From the NCBI RefSeq assembly GCF_025685425.1, contig NZ_JAGTAS010000019.1, forward strand, positions 58,689 to 122,688: 64,000 bases of DNA. Direction: 5' to 3'. The notes under the pieces are model-generated. The model ran no database searches. It had not been told where the DNA came from and worked only from the letters and a program-made list of their open reading frames with translations. Made by a program: the position numbers and the translations under genes. Source of the DNA: Terriglobus albidus (lineage in GTDB: Bacteria; Acidobacteriota; Terriglobia; Terriglobales; Acidobacteriaceae). Numbering within the stretch: the stretch's first letter is position 1; each line of letters begins with the position of its first letter. Positions 52,135 to 61,250 of this stretch are shown here, one piece after another.

Positions 52135-52578
52135 ATGAACGGGAAGGCAAATCTAATCAGGCGGGTTCTCGAGCGCATGGCCCTCAATCCGCTGAGTCTG
52201 GCATTTCTGAGCGGAAAGCATCTGCTGTCGCACGATATGACCGCAGCGTTTGCTGCAAGCCTGACAGGTCCCAGTGGTGTAAGTGTTACCGATGCGACTG
52301 TGACCATGACGCGGACTGGAACCAAAATTGCAGGCGACCGGCACCACCGTCACGGTCTATGGATACACGACTTTCATCGCGCTGCCGAACGGGAAGTCAT
52401 TGCTTCCACGCATTTCGTTGCGAAGGATAGTCACTGTTTCCTTCGAGCTGCACTCCACACAGCGTTCGACATGCAATCGCCACAGCTCAAAGGCGTTACG
52501 TTGCTGATGGGCCAGGCGCGGGAGTTCGTCACTTTTCCCGTTCGCAATACGATCGAGGTTACGCCGGCTATTAAGTAA
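52135..52578 (+). pseudogene. Frameshifted small gene
   Basis: The ATG at 52135 has CGGAGG upstream and starts MNGKANLIRRVLERMALNPL, continuing to 'GPSGVSVTDATVTMTRTGTK' near 52325. There the protein-like reading moves to another frame ('LQATGTTVTVYGYTTFIALPNGK', 52328-52400) and later probably returns to the first frame, which ends at 52578. The Thr/Val-rich middle resembles an Ig-like or invasin-type beta domain. Either there are two compensating frameshifts or one of the readings is chance. Family not identified. Confidence 0.4.
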
Positions 52579-52624
52579 CAGCTTGCGAACCTCCGCTCCT
52601 GCACGGCAAGACATAAGTGCACTA

Positions 52625-52738
52625 TAGAGCAATTCTCCTAATACGGTAGCGTTGGAAAATCTGCGAATGCCTTTTTCCTGGCAGGGAACGGCGCAAACAG
52701 CCAAAACTCCGCTCTACGCCTTTAGGAGAAATGCTCCA
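52625..52738. repeat. Family D element, divergent copy D3
   Basis: TAGAGCAATTCTCCTAA ... TTTAGGAGAAATGCTCCA, 114 bp. Same length and end structure as D1/D2 with a diverged interior. Confidence 0.7.
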
Positions 52739-52788
52739 GCGGATACACATAAACATTTTTCTCATTGTTTCAATCTGGAAGCGGCCCT

Positions 52789-53169
52789 ATGACTCGAAAG
52801 AATAGAATTCGCAATAAAGCTGCCGATTGGTACGCCAACGGCAACTCCTCGAAACTAACCAAGGTAATGACGAGACTCCATGTCTTGCACGATTACGAGC
52901 TGCAGATCTTCCATAACGATCGAGTCTTTGCTCACGAAGGCCCGGATGACTGCACTGCATGGATCGTAGAGACATTGCCGGATGCGATCGCTTGCAAGGC
53001 AATCGCCAGTTTCGAGGCCATCCTTAACACCCTGGAACATAAGCTCGGAATCCCAGACTCCTCACTCGTGCGGGTGATGGATGACTATGTGAGATTTGGA
53101 TGTTCCAGCCTGCGACTCAAGACCACGCCAGCCAAGCTGCACGATGCGGGGCTTCTCGTCATACATTGA
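52789..53169 (+). CDS. Hypothetical protein, 126 aa
   Basis: ATG 52789 with CTGGAAG eight bases upstream; the start lies ~50 bp after repeat D3. The N-terminus is basic (MTRKNRIRNKAADWYANG), and the rest is soluble with helix-rich character ('TLPDAIACKAIASFEAILNTLEHKLGI'). There is no signal peptide or membrane segment. Not recognised; no neighbour gives a clue to its function. Confidence 0.5.
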   Translation: MTRKNRIRNKAADWYANGNSSKLTKVMTRLHVLHDYELQIFHNDRVFAHEGPDDCTAWIVETLPDAIACKAIASFEAILNTLEHKLGIPDSSLVRVMDDYVRFGCSSLRLKTTPAKLHDAGLLVIH

Positions 53170-53199
53170 TGGTGAGCGCCGGGGTATCCAGGGTGTGTC

Positions 53200-53430
53200 G
53201 AGATATTCGGAAGCAGTAGACACTCCTTGCACCATTCTTCGCGGTTGTATGGCGAAGGATAGGGCACGAATGCCGTAGGCGGAGAGAATGATTCGTCTAC
53301 GGTGCGGGGTTCTATAGATCGAGCACGTAAAGCCCATTTACTTTGTGATCTTCTCAGCGGGGTGATGCCCGCTGAGAACCCGGCCAGCAAAGCTGGCCAG
53401 GGACCCCGCTATTCCCACCGGATTCGTGTT
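53200..53430. repeat. Family F fragment and family B/E-type block
   Basis: 'tcggaagcagtagacactcc..gcaccattcttcgcggtt' matches 48350-48390 with few changes. It is followed by 'cagcggggtgatgcccgctgagaacccggccagcaaagctggccaggg' with two palindromes. Confidence 0.6.
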
Positions 53431-53449
53431 GTGCTCGAGATATGGATGA

Positions 53450-55657
53450 CTACTCCCCCGGTTTGACCGTAGCCGTCGGCGTCGGGGTCGGAGCAGGAGC
53501 AACCGGAGCCGTAATCATCATCGCCATCCGCGGAAACGTAAACGTCCCGCCCGCATCGTCAATCACATTCACCTGGCAGATATAACTTCCCGGAGCAAGC
53601 TGCGCCAGCGGTACATCGAACTGGAAGCCAACCGCATTGCGATCCGGAATGTTGACTGCATTCGCCTCTATCAGAGGCGTCTCAAAAACCTTGCTTCCCG
53701 CCGCGTTCAAAAACTCAATCGACGTCAACACATGCGCCGCAGGATCGGGTCTGCGCTGCAGACCCGCAGGAGTCGGCGGAGGGGTCGCAGCCGCACCACT
53801 CGCAGGCTTGGCCGGGTCATAGACCTCGTACAGGAAATAAAGATGCTGATCCTGCCGGAAGACATGCGGAATATTCGGTACATACTGCTGCCCATCCCGT
53901 ACCAGCAAACTCTGGTTCCGCAGATTGTTATTGGGTGTCCGCTGATTCGACACCAGCACCGACGAAAGCTTCAGCGGAACCTTCTTCATGTCAGGAACGT
54001 TGATGTCGGTCTCGAACGATCCCATGTTGCCGGTCTGATTCTCACGCACCACGAACTTCAGGTGATACCGTCCCGGAGCCAGCGAGAATCCGGTGGAGTA
54101 CTGAATGTTCTTCCGCTGCACCTGCTGATTCGCATCGAGCTGTAGCTTCACTGTCTCTCGCGCCGAACCGACCACGATCTGCTGCGCGTTCTTCACGTTG
54201 CCGATAATGTCGATCGTCGCCTTGGACTGATCTTTTACCTGGGTGAACGGGATCTGCGAGCCCGGCACAATCAGCGATACCGGAACGAAGAAGCGGTTGT
54301 CGTTCTGCCGGAAGTACAGCGCCTGCAGATAAACAGCGACATCCACTGCCGGAGCATCCGAACGGAGCTGCTCATTCAGGGCCAGCTCGCGGTCTTCATT
54401 CTTCTGGTGCTGGAAGTCGGCAGGCGCGTAATAGCCCGGACGATATTCCAGCTTGATATCCGGACGGTTGATCTTAACCTGCAGCTTGCGGAAGCTGCCG
54501 TCGCGCCGCTGATCCGTCGAGCGGAAACCGATGATGTAGTAAGCCTCAGTATCGTGTTGGATCGCCTGGAACGCCGGACCGAAGTCATTCGAATCGAAGA
54601 AGGCCTTACCGCCCGTATCCGAGGACAAGGAAGCCAGAGTCTCCTGCGAGCTGAAGTTCGAATCCAGCCGCGACTGCATCGCCGCTCCGTTATAAGCCGA
54701 CGTACCGCGGGTCGATCCGGTAGAAGCATCGCCCACCGGCGGCAGAGCTTGCAGCCCACGCGTATCAACCGAGTAGATACTCATATTGGCTTTCGTCGCC
54801 GCATTGGTCGCTGCCCGCAACGACGCCTGGTTCTCAATACCATTGCGCGTTAAACCGCCGGAGAAGTACAGCAGCGACTTGCGCTGATCCACACGTTCCA
54901 ACGATTTCGCGACCTGCAGAATCGCATACAACGAACGGTCCGTATTCAGTGAGTTGTACTCAGAGTCGTCCGCGACAAAGGACGAAGCATCATCCGCCGT
55001 GCCTTCGGAATCGCCATTACCCCCGTTGGCAAAGCCTTGTCCTTCGGTGCCGTTGAAGCTGCCCACTGCACGCAGCAGTGACTGCCTATCGGAAGTGAAG
55101 TCCTGCACAAGCTTCAGAGAAGTATCCAGCGAGACCACGGCAACCAGGTCCGCCGGAGCCATCTTCTTGTCGATGTACTCCTTCGCCGAGTCCACACCTC
55201 GATCGATGTCAGACTGCTGCATCGATGAGAGATCGAAGAAGATCACGATCAGCCGGTGATCGCGAAGCGCCTGTTTGTCTTCGCCGATCGAGCGCTCCAG
55301 CATCTTGGCGATGCTCGTGGTTCCGGCAACCGTCGTCTGTTCTTTCAAAGCAGCAGCGAGATCGACATTCTGAAAGTCGAAGGAAGAGATCTTCTGCGGC
55401 TTCCCGTTCTCGAAGACAGTGAAGTCGCTGGACTTCAGGTCCTTCACCACGTTGCCTTGCTTGTCGCGAGCCACGACATTCGTCAGCACGATCTCTGAAC
55501 GTACTGAGATGGTAAAGACCGGCGCCTGTCCCGGCTGCTGATTGGGAACCTGGCTAGCCGTCTGCGCCACCGTGCTCGCGCCCAACAGCATGGGCAGCAT
55601 GAGTGCCGCCGTAAGCTTCATCGATCCGGAGTGTCTCTTCATCGTCTCTGTCTTCAT
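53450..55657 (-). CDS. Exported VWA-domain protein
   Basis: 735 residues. A signal peptide (ending AQTASQ, about residue 32-36) is followed by a beta domain ('VFTISVRSEIVLTNVVARDKQGNVVKDLKSSDFTVFENG', about 46-90). The von Willebrand A domain (about 130-340) has the MIDAS-type 'VIFFDLSSMQQSD', and the rest is a large C-terminal beta-rich part with Pro/Thr-rich tail. The 'VARDKQGN.V..L...DF.V.E.G..Q' opening is a hallmark of acidobacterial VWA proteins. VWA domains bind protein partners through metal. Third gene of the DUF5666-receptor-VWA unit, 15 bp after the receptor's stop. Confidence 0.9.
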   Translation of the reverse strand: MKTETMKRHSGSMKLTAALMLPMLLGASTVAQTASQVPNQQPGQAPVFTISVRSEIVLTNVVARDKQGNVVKDLKSSDFTVFENGKPQKISSFDFQNVDLAAALKEQTTVAGTTSIAKMLERSIGEDKQALRDHRLIVIFFDLSSMQQSDIDRGVDSAKEYIDKKMAPADLVAVVSLDTSLKLVQDFTSDRQSLLRAVGSFNGTEGQGFANGGNGDSEGTADDASSFVADDSEYNSLNTDRSLYAILQVAKSLERVDQRKSLLYFSGGLTRNGIENQASLRAATNAATKANMSIYSVDTRGLQALPPVGDASTGSTRGTSAYNGAAMQSRLDSNFSSQETLASLSSDTGGKAFFDSNDFGPAFQAIQHDTEAYYIIGFRSTDQRRDGSFRKLQVKINRPDIKLEYRPGYYAPADFQHQKNEDRELALNEQLRSDAPAVDVAVYLQALYFRQNDNRFFVPVSLIVPGSQIPFTQVKDQSKATIDIIGNVKNAQQIVVGSARETVKLQLDANQQVQRKNIQYSTGFSLAPGRYHLKFVVRENQTGNMGSFETDINVPDMKKVPLKLSSVLVSNQRTPNNNLRNQSLLVRDGQQYVPNIPHVFRQDQHLYFLYEVYDPAKPASGAAATPPPTPAGLQRRPDPAAHVLTSIEFLNAAGSKVFETPLIEANAVNIPDRNAVGFQFDVPLAQLAPGSYICQVNVIDDAGGTFTFPRMAMMITAPVAPAPTPTPTATVKPGE

Positions 55658-55672
55658 CCGCGACTTCTCGCC

Positions 55673-58600
55673 CTAGAACCGGTACCGTGCCATGAAGGTG
55701 ATGCGCCGCATCGCGGCCACGCTGGTCACCTGCCCGAAGGTAGGTGAGTTCACCGTGCTGTTAATGCCGGAGTACTGCACGGTGTTGAAGATATTCGTCG
55801 CCGAGAACCTCGTCTCCAGACCGCGGGTATCTCCGAAGCTGAAGTTGCGCGCCAGCGCCATATCGTTGGAAACCGTCCCAGGACCACGGATTGAGTTTCG
55901 GGAAGAGTTGCCGAAGTGGGTCGGGTTCGATTCAGCGATAAACGCGGCCGTATTGAACCAGCGCGATACGGTTCCCGGACCGGCAATCGACTGCGCGAAG
56001 TCACGGTCAGGGCGCAGCGTATAGTTGCCGCCCGTTGCCGTCTGCGCCGTGGTGCCTACATATTGCGGCGTGAAATAACCGCCGGTAGCGAAGGTGAAGT
56101 TCCCCGAGATATTCCAGTTATTCAGAATGTGCGACCACGTTCCGCCGCTCGCCAGGAAGGCGCGGTTCGGTCCAAAGGGAAGCTCGAAGACATAGTTGCC
56201 CGTTACCTTATGCCGTACGTCGAAGCTCGAGTTGCCTTCTTCCAGATCAAGCCGCTGATCGTTCTGCGCAACGGTCGCCGAGCTGCCGCCAATCGAGCTG
56301 GCGTTGTCGATCGAGTGGCCATACTGATACGTCGCTCCCAGACTGATGCCTTTCTGCATGCGCTTGCGCAGGTTCACACTCAGCGCATTGAAGCGCGAGT
56401 AACCCGAGGAGTCTTCATATGTAAACGCCTGCGCCCCGGTTGTTGTCAGGCCCGTCACCGTGCGGTTCGGCGCGCGCCGCATATCCAGGTCGCCTGCCGA
56501 AGCTCCGTTGTAGCCGACATTCATTACGATTCCCAGACCGAAGGTGTGCTGAATGTCGAGGTTCCAGATATTCACCCGCGCCAGCCGGTAGTCGCGGTTG
56601 ACGGCGAAGTTGTTTTGCACGGTCGCAGTCGAGCAGTTGAAGGCGTTCGCCAGTTGCAACACACCGCATCCCTGCTGGTTGGCGATATTCGTTTGCGTTA
56701 CAGCGAAAGGCTGCTGGTTCGACAGCGAGTTGGCGAAGCTGCCATACTGCGTCGTGTTGTAGTTCATGCCGTATCCGGTGCGGACTACGGTCTGCTTAAG
56801 GAACTTCGGTCGCCAGGCCAGGCCGACGCGCGGAGCAAACATGCCGCGATACGGATTCACCAGAGACCGTGGAAAGCTGCCCGTGTACGGCCCGCTGGCG
56901 CCGGGCTGGACAACCGAGACCGCCGTGAAGTCGGAGTTATGGTCAAGGTTTACAAGATGGTTGTACTTCTCCACATAGGGAGAGAAGTACTCATAGCGCA
57001 AGCCAAAGTTCAGGGTCAGGCCTGAGGCGACGCGGTAGTCATCCTGCACATACCAGTCATAGACCCACTCGCGCAGATAGTTCTTGTACAGTCCTGCCTG
57101 GACGCGTGACTGTTGCGGTAAGCCGAGCAGGAAGTCCGCAAAGCCCGCTCCCGATCCCCTGGTGTTGCCGGGCGTTTGTGTCGCATAGCCCGAGAAAGTA
57201 AATGCGCCGACAGTGTTGTTGCCGCCGGTCGAATCGCTGTGCACGCGCCGCAGGTCGAAGCCGAAGCGGAAGTTGTGCTTGCCATGATTCCATCCCACGA
57301 AGTCTGAAAACGAAACTGTCTGGCCGATCCGGTTCGATGGAGAGGTGCTGGAAAAGCCGGTGAAGTTCGTAATCGAGAGCGACGGCAGCCCATAGTAGAA
57401 GGGGTTCGCCTGGGTCGCTGCTGTTCCTACCTGGATGCCGGCAGCCAGGGCCGGGTTCGACTGGTTGGTATACAGATTCGTCGTGATCGAGTCGCTACGG
57501 TTCCAGTTCAGCGAGGCGTTATTGTTCAGTCGTCCCTTACCGATGGTGTAGCCAAGATTGAAACCGTAGCCGGTAGAGGTTCCCGAGGTATTCAGGGCAG
57601 AGAAGATATTCGGCGTTGCCGAATCAGAGTTCGAGTAGTTGAAACCGACATTGATGTTCTGCCGCAACGCCTGCTGCTGTTGCCGCCGGCTGGCTGCATT
57701 GCCGCCGCTCTGACGTCCCCCTCCACCGCCGCCGCCAAACCGTCCACCGAAGGGACCGCTCGCCTGCCCGAAGTTACGGATGAAGCGAGTGTTGATGCTC
57801 CACTGGTTGCTCTGCGAAGTAGCGATCGTCTGGTAGTTATATCCCTGCGCGTTTGTCGTCGACATGTTCGGCGCGGGATAGTAGTTCAGCAAGGCCGCGG
57901 CTTGCGACGTGATGCGGTTTGCGCAGATCACATTCGCCTGGCCGTTGCAGGTGAACTGCGCTCCTGTCCGCGGGTCATAGATCGGTACCACAGCAGTCGA
58001 TCTGGCAGGACGGTACTGTGAGAAGTCCCCGGCACGCTGCGCTAATGTCGGCACCGTACCGTAGAGGTTCGTCGGTGTCGTGCTCAGTGTGCCCTGTGCG
58101 TTCAGAAAGAAGAACTGCTTCGTATTCGGCTTGAACAGGCCAGGAATATACGGTGAGCCGGTCAACGAGAGACCGAAGGTACTGTTGGAGTAGTCCGGCT
58201 TATTTGGATTGCCGGTCAGCGAATAGCTGGTGGCGTCTAACGCTCCATTGCCTCCGCGGAAGTACAGCGCTCCATGGAACTGCGTCGGGTTGAAGTTGCG
58301 GAAACCTCCCCGCCCCATTCCGCCGCCGGCGATCATAAAGCCGCCGCCACCCCCTCCGGGGCCGCCGACGCCTCCACCACCGCCGAGCCCTCCACTACCC
58401 GGCCCTGCACCAGGACCACCACCCGGCCCTCCGCCCATCAGCATGCCGCCGATCATATTCACCACAGCATTGATCTGGTCGCCTTGTCCGCCACCCTGCA
58501 GGCGCGCCTGCGCCATCGCATCTTCAATGCGGTTACGAATCTCTTCTTCGTTGAAGCCTGCCAGACCATTCGTCTGTCCCATCTGCCCGGTCACAGCCAC

Positions 58601-59197
58601 GGACTCAGTGGCAGCGTTATCCCCCATGCCGCTCACAGTTGGCATGCTCACACCTGTATTGGCCGTTCCGGTGGAGGCATCGCTTGTATTCGCATCCCCC
58701 AGGCCCGCCATCGCAAGCGACTGCATACCGTTCTGGATGCGGGAGGCTATAGTCGTCTGCTGTTGCTCAGCGGCGGCCACGCGGCTGGCAAGTTGCAGTC
58801 CGAAGGACGCGGTCGCTTCTCGCGGAGATGTTGCGTTGAACAGCACCTCTTTGGTGTCCAGGGCGAACGCCGCCAGCTCCGCCTTGACCACATAACGGCC
58901 GTTCTTCGGAATCGCCATCTGAAAGGCGCCGGTAATGTCCGTGCTGGTTGTGTACTTCTTGCCGGTCAGCGTATTGGTGGCTGTAATCGCAACGCCCGGA
59001 AGCGGCGTATTGCCGGTCTTCACTGTGCCGCGAATCGTTCCGCCCTGTACCTCTGCAGTTGCCGCGGGGGCACCGGGAGTTTCTTGCGGAGTGCTTTGGG
59101 GCGCAGTCTGGGGCGCGCGCGCCGCAGGGCTAGTTTCCTGGCCGATTGCCGGGGAAAGCAGCGCCAGAGACACCATGGCAATGTATGCCGTTTGCAC
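55673..59197 (-). CDS. Oar-like TonB-dependent receptor with glycine-rich linker, 1174 aa
   Basis: GTG start at 59197 (GGGAGA upstream). Signal peptide (ending SPAIGQ, about 20), a Pro/Ala spacer, then a carboxypeptidase-regulatory-like domain (about 53-135, 'GTIRGTVKTGNTPLPGVAITATN'). The region normally holding the plug (about 190-300) is replaced by a low-complexity part ending in a long Gly/Pro run ('GGGPGGGPGAGPGSGG', about 255-295). A barrel-like region with 'GRFGGGGGGGRQSGGNA' follows, ending 'ITFMARYRF'. The classic LNGR plug motif was not found, so it may be a barrel without a conventional plug. Flanked in the operon by DUF5666 and VWA genes. Confidence 0.88.
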   Translation of the reverse strand: MQTAYIAMVSLALLSPAIGQETSPAARAPQTAPQSTPQETPGAPAATAEVQGGTIRGTVKTGNTPLPGVAITATNTLTGKKYTTSTDITGAFQMAIPKNGRYVVKAELAAFALDTKEVLFNATSPREATASFGLQLASRVAAAEQQQTTIASRIQNGMQSLAMAGLGDANTSDASTGTANTGVSMPTVSGMGDNAATESVAVTGQMGQTNGLAGFNEEEIRNRIEDAMAQARLQGGGQGDQINAVVNMIGGMLMGGGPGGGPGAGPGSGGLGGGGGVGGPGGGGGGFMIAGGGMGRGGFRNFNPTQFHGALYFRGGNGALDATSYSLTGNPNKPDYSNSTFGLSLTGSPYIPGLFKPNTKQFFFLNAQGTLSTTPTNLYGTVPTLAQRAGDFSQYRPARSTAVVPIYDPRTGAQFTCNGQANVICANRITSQAAALLNYYPAPNMSTTNAQGYNYQTIATSQSNQWSINTRFIRNFGQASGPFGGRFGGGGGGGRQSGGNAASRRQQQQALRQNINVGFNYSNSDSATPNIFSALNTSGTSTGYGFNLGYTIGKGRLNNNASLNWNRSDSITTNLYTNQSNPALAAGIQVGTAATQANPFYYGLPSLSITNFTGFSSTSPSNRIGQTVSFSDFVGWNHGKHNFRFGFDLRRVHSDSTGGNNTVGAFTFSGYATQTPGNTRGSGAGFADFLLGLPQQSRVQAGLYKNYLREWVYDWYVQDDYRVASGLTLNFGLRYEYFSPYVEKYNHLVNLDHNSDFTAVSVVQPGASGPYTGSFPRSLVNPYRGMFAPRVGLAWRPKFLKQTVVRTGYGMNYNTTQYGSFANSLSNQQPFAVTQTNIANQQGCGVLQLANAFNCSTATVQNNFAVNRDYRLARVNIWNLDIQHTFGLGIVMNVGYNGASAGDLDMRRAPNRTVTGLTTTGAQAFTYEDSSGYSRFNALSVNLRKRMQKGISLGATYQYGHSIDNASSIGGSSATVAQNDQRLDLEEGNSSFDVRHKVTGNYVFELPFGPNRAFLASGGTWSHILNNWNISGNFTFATGGYFTPQYVGTTAQTATGGNYTLRPDRDFAQSIAGPGTVSRWFNTAAFIAESNPTHFGNSSRNSIRGPGTVSNDMALARNFSFGDTRGLETRFSATNIFNTVQYSGINSTVNSPTFGQVTSVAAMRRITFMARYRF

Positions 59198-59298
59198 GAT
59201 ATCGATCTCCCAAACGTCGAATGCTGCTGCTTTAGAAACACTTCGTCGGCCCGCGGTTAGCAGCCGGCAGTTACGAAAGGCGTAAGTGGCTGGGGTTG

Positions 59299-60099
59299 TT
59301 ACTGCTGCGGCTGCTGGCTCTGTTCTCCGCCGGATCGTGGTCCACGCTGGCCACGCTGCGGCATCACATTCAGTGTCTTGGGAACGAACGTATTACCCTT
59401 CAAGGCTCCCTCTGCTCTGATGTTGTCGCCCACCTTAATGTCGGCCAAGGTAATGGCCTCTCCCTCGGGCTGCGGACCCTGTTGCTGGCCTTGCCCGTCC
59501 TGATTGCGGCGCATACCCATGCCACCTCCCATACCTCCGCCAGGTCCCATGCCCAGATTGCCCATCATGGCTCCGCGGCCTCCGCGATGCATTGAGGTGT
59601 TCTCATCCACCTCAATCACCTGCGAGACCTTGTCGGGCCGTTCGATGGTCAGCTTGGTCTCATCCATCGCCGTGATCTTTCCCATGATCCAGGTCTTACC
59701 CAGGCTGGCCTGCAGCTCGGCGGCGCGCGCCTTCATTTCGGCGGCCTGCTCCGCGGACATCACTCCCACCATGACGGCGTGGACTTCCTTGGTGGCCTCG
59801 TCCGCCTGTCCCACCGCGACAACGTATTCACCGGGTTTGATATCCGCAGCCTTGATCGGCTCGCGCTGCTGCATGATGCGGGTATTTACCGTCATCACGA
59901 CCTTGTAGCTGGCGCCATCGTCGCCTTTGATCGCAATGCTATCCGCGCTGGCAGAGGTAACCGTGCCTCGAACCGCCTGTCCGCCTCGGGGGCCCATCGG
60001 ACCGCCACTCATCATCTGAGCCGTTACCGGAGCGGCAGGGACGGTGAGAATTCCAAGGAGCGATACGAATCCGAGTGCCAGACGTGTCATGGTGGTCAT
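59299..60099 (-). CDS. Exported DUF5666-domain protein
   Basis: 266 residues from ATG 60099 (AAGAGG upstream; ATG 60090 is also possible). A signal peptide (about 4-27, ending APVTAQ) precedes two DUF5666-type beta domains ('VRGTVTSASADSIAIKGDDGASYKVVM', and 'IMGKITAMDETKLTIERPDKVSQVIEVDENTS'), each an OB-like barrel in this family. A Met/Gly-rich linker ('GNLGMGPGGGMGGGMGMRRNQ') and a Gln/Gly-rich tail follow. The Met-rich segment could bind copper or be simple low complexity. It is the first gene of the operon with the receptor and VWA protein, and is divergent from the VIT transporter. Confidence 0.88.
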   Translation of the reverse strand: MTTMTRLALGFVSLLGILTVPAAPVTAQMMSGGPMGPRGGQAVRGTVTSASADSIAIKGDDGASYKVVMTVNTRIMQQREPIKAADIKPGEYVVAVGQADEATKEVHAVMVGVMSAEQAAEMKARAAELQASLGKTWIMGKITAMDETKLTIERPDKVSQVIEVDENTSMHRGGRGAMMGNLGMGPGGGMGGGMGMRRNQDGQGQQQGPQPEGEAITLADIKVGDNIRAEGALKGNTFVPKTLNVMPQRGQRGPRSGGEQSQQPQQ

Positions 60100-60195
60100 A
60101 CCTCTTACGGGGATGTCTATTGCAAGAGACGGCTTCTCTAAAGGAAAGACGCGTTGTGCAGGAGGAAATTTTGTCATGAGGGTACACTCCAGAGA

Positions 60196-60897
60196 ATGAA
60201 TCCCGCTGCGCACGATGAGCGGCACTTTCTGTCCGGGGACACGGTCCGCGACGTCGTCATTGGGCTCTCCGACGGACTCACCGTCCCCTTCGCCCTGGCG
60301 GCCGGTCTCAGTGGCGCCGTCTCCAACACTCACCTTGTGGTGCTCGCCGGCCTGGCCGAGATCGCCGCCGGTTCTCTGGCCATGGGGCTGGGCGGTTATC
60401 TCGCTGCCCGCGGCGACGCCGAACACTATACCTCCGAGCTCAAGCGTGAGCAAAGCGAGATCATCACCCATACCCGCGACGAGGAAGAGGAGATCTACGA
60501 GATCTTCCGGCAGTACGGCGTCACCAGACAGGAGAGCGAACCCGTACTCCTGGCACTGAAGCGCGACCCCAAAGCGTGGGTCGATTTCATGATGCGTTTC
60601 GAGCTCGGTCTGGACGAGCCCGACCCTCGCCGGGCCGTCATCAGCGCCGCCACCATCGCCTTTTCGTACGTCGCCGGCGGTCTCGTTCCCCTTATGCCTT
60701 ATATCGTGCTCTCGTATGCCACGGAAGCGTTGCAACTCTCGGTACTCATCACACTGCTGGCTCTGGCGGTATTTGGCGGGGTGAAGGGCCGGCTGCTGGG
60801 GACACACTGGCTACGCAGCGCCGCACAGACGGTCCTTGTCGGCGGTCTGGCAGCTGCCGCGGCCTACGGCCTGGCAAAACTCTTCAGCACCGTGTAA
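60196..60897 (+). CDS. VIT1/CCC1-family membrane transporter
   Basis: 233 residues from ATG 60196. The family signature 'DVVIGLSDGLTVPFALAAGLSGA' is in TM1 (about 20-42), TM2 holds 'LVVLAGLAEIAAGSLAMGLGGYLA', a charged cytoplasmic segment follows ('REQSEIITHTRDEEEEIYEIF', about 82-105; the acidic metal-binding helix region), then three further helices ending near the C-terminus. Plant VIT1 and yeast CCC1 move Fe2+ or Mn2+ into vacuoles; bacterial members are probably metal exporters (inference). Divergent from the DUF5666 gene. Confidence 0.9.
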   Translation: MNPAAHDERHFLSGDTVRDVVIGLSDGLTVPFALAAGLSGAVSNTHLVVLAGLAEIAAGSLAMGLGGYLAARGDAEHYTSELKREQSEIITHTRDEEEEIYEIFRQYGVTRQESEPVLLALKRDPKAWVDFMMRFELGLDEPDPRRAVISAATIAFSYVAGGLVPLMPYIVLSYATEALQLSVLITLLALAVFGGVKGRLLGTHWLRSAAQTVLVGGLAAAAAYGLAKLFSTV

Positions 60898-61057
60898 CAA
60901 AGATCGTGGCAAACTAGGTCCCGGGCAAAAAAAGGCTCCGCACGTTGTTTCTGTTCGGGTGTCCACCCTTCGGTGGCTTGGCTGCTCCTAAAGCGCCAGA
61001 GGGGCTACATTTTGCTGCAGGAGTTGTTCCACTCGGGCAAACTCTTCGCGCATCGCG

Positions 61058-61140
61058 GGAATAGTCTTGCTTAAGGGCATGGCTTTAGCCATCCCGTATT
61101 CGGGTCAGAAAGTAAGCGGCTTTAGCCGCTGAGGGTAAAG
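61058..61140. repeat. Repeat family C block
   Basis: 'cttaagggcatggctttagccatcccg' and 'gcggctttagccgctgaggg'. The rest of 60898-61250 contains no recognised gene. Confidence 0.75.
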
Positions 61141-61250
61141 TCATGTCTCACCCCCGTCGAATGGGAATTTATCCGCAATGAATCAACGGGCTAAAAAGAG
61201 CAACAACCCCGCACTCTGTGGCATCTGATCCCATACGCGAGGAACAACGA

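Noticed and set aside
60100..60807. N-terminal extension of the DUF5666 protein to ~500 residues
   Set aside because: The extra ~235 residues are antisense to the well-supported VIT-family gene; the signal peptide and ribosome site at 60099 mark the true start.
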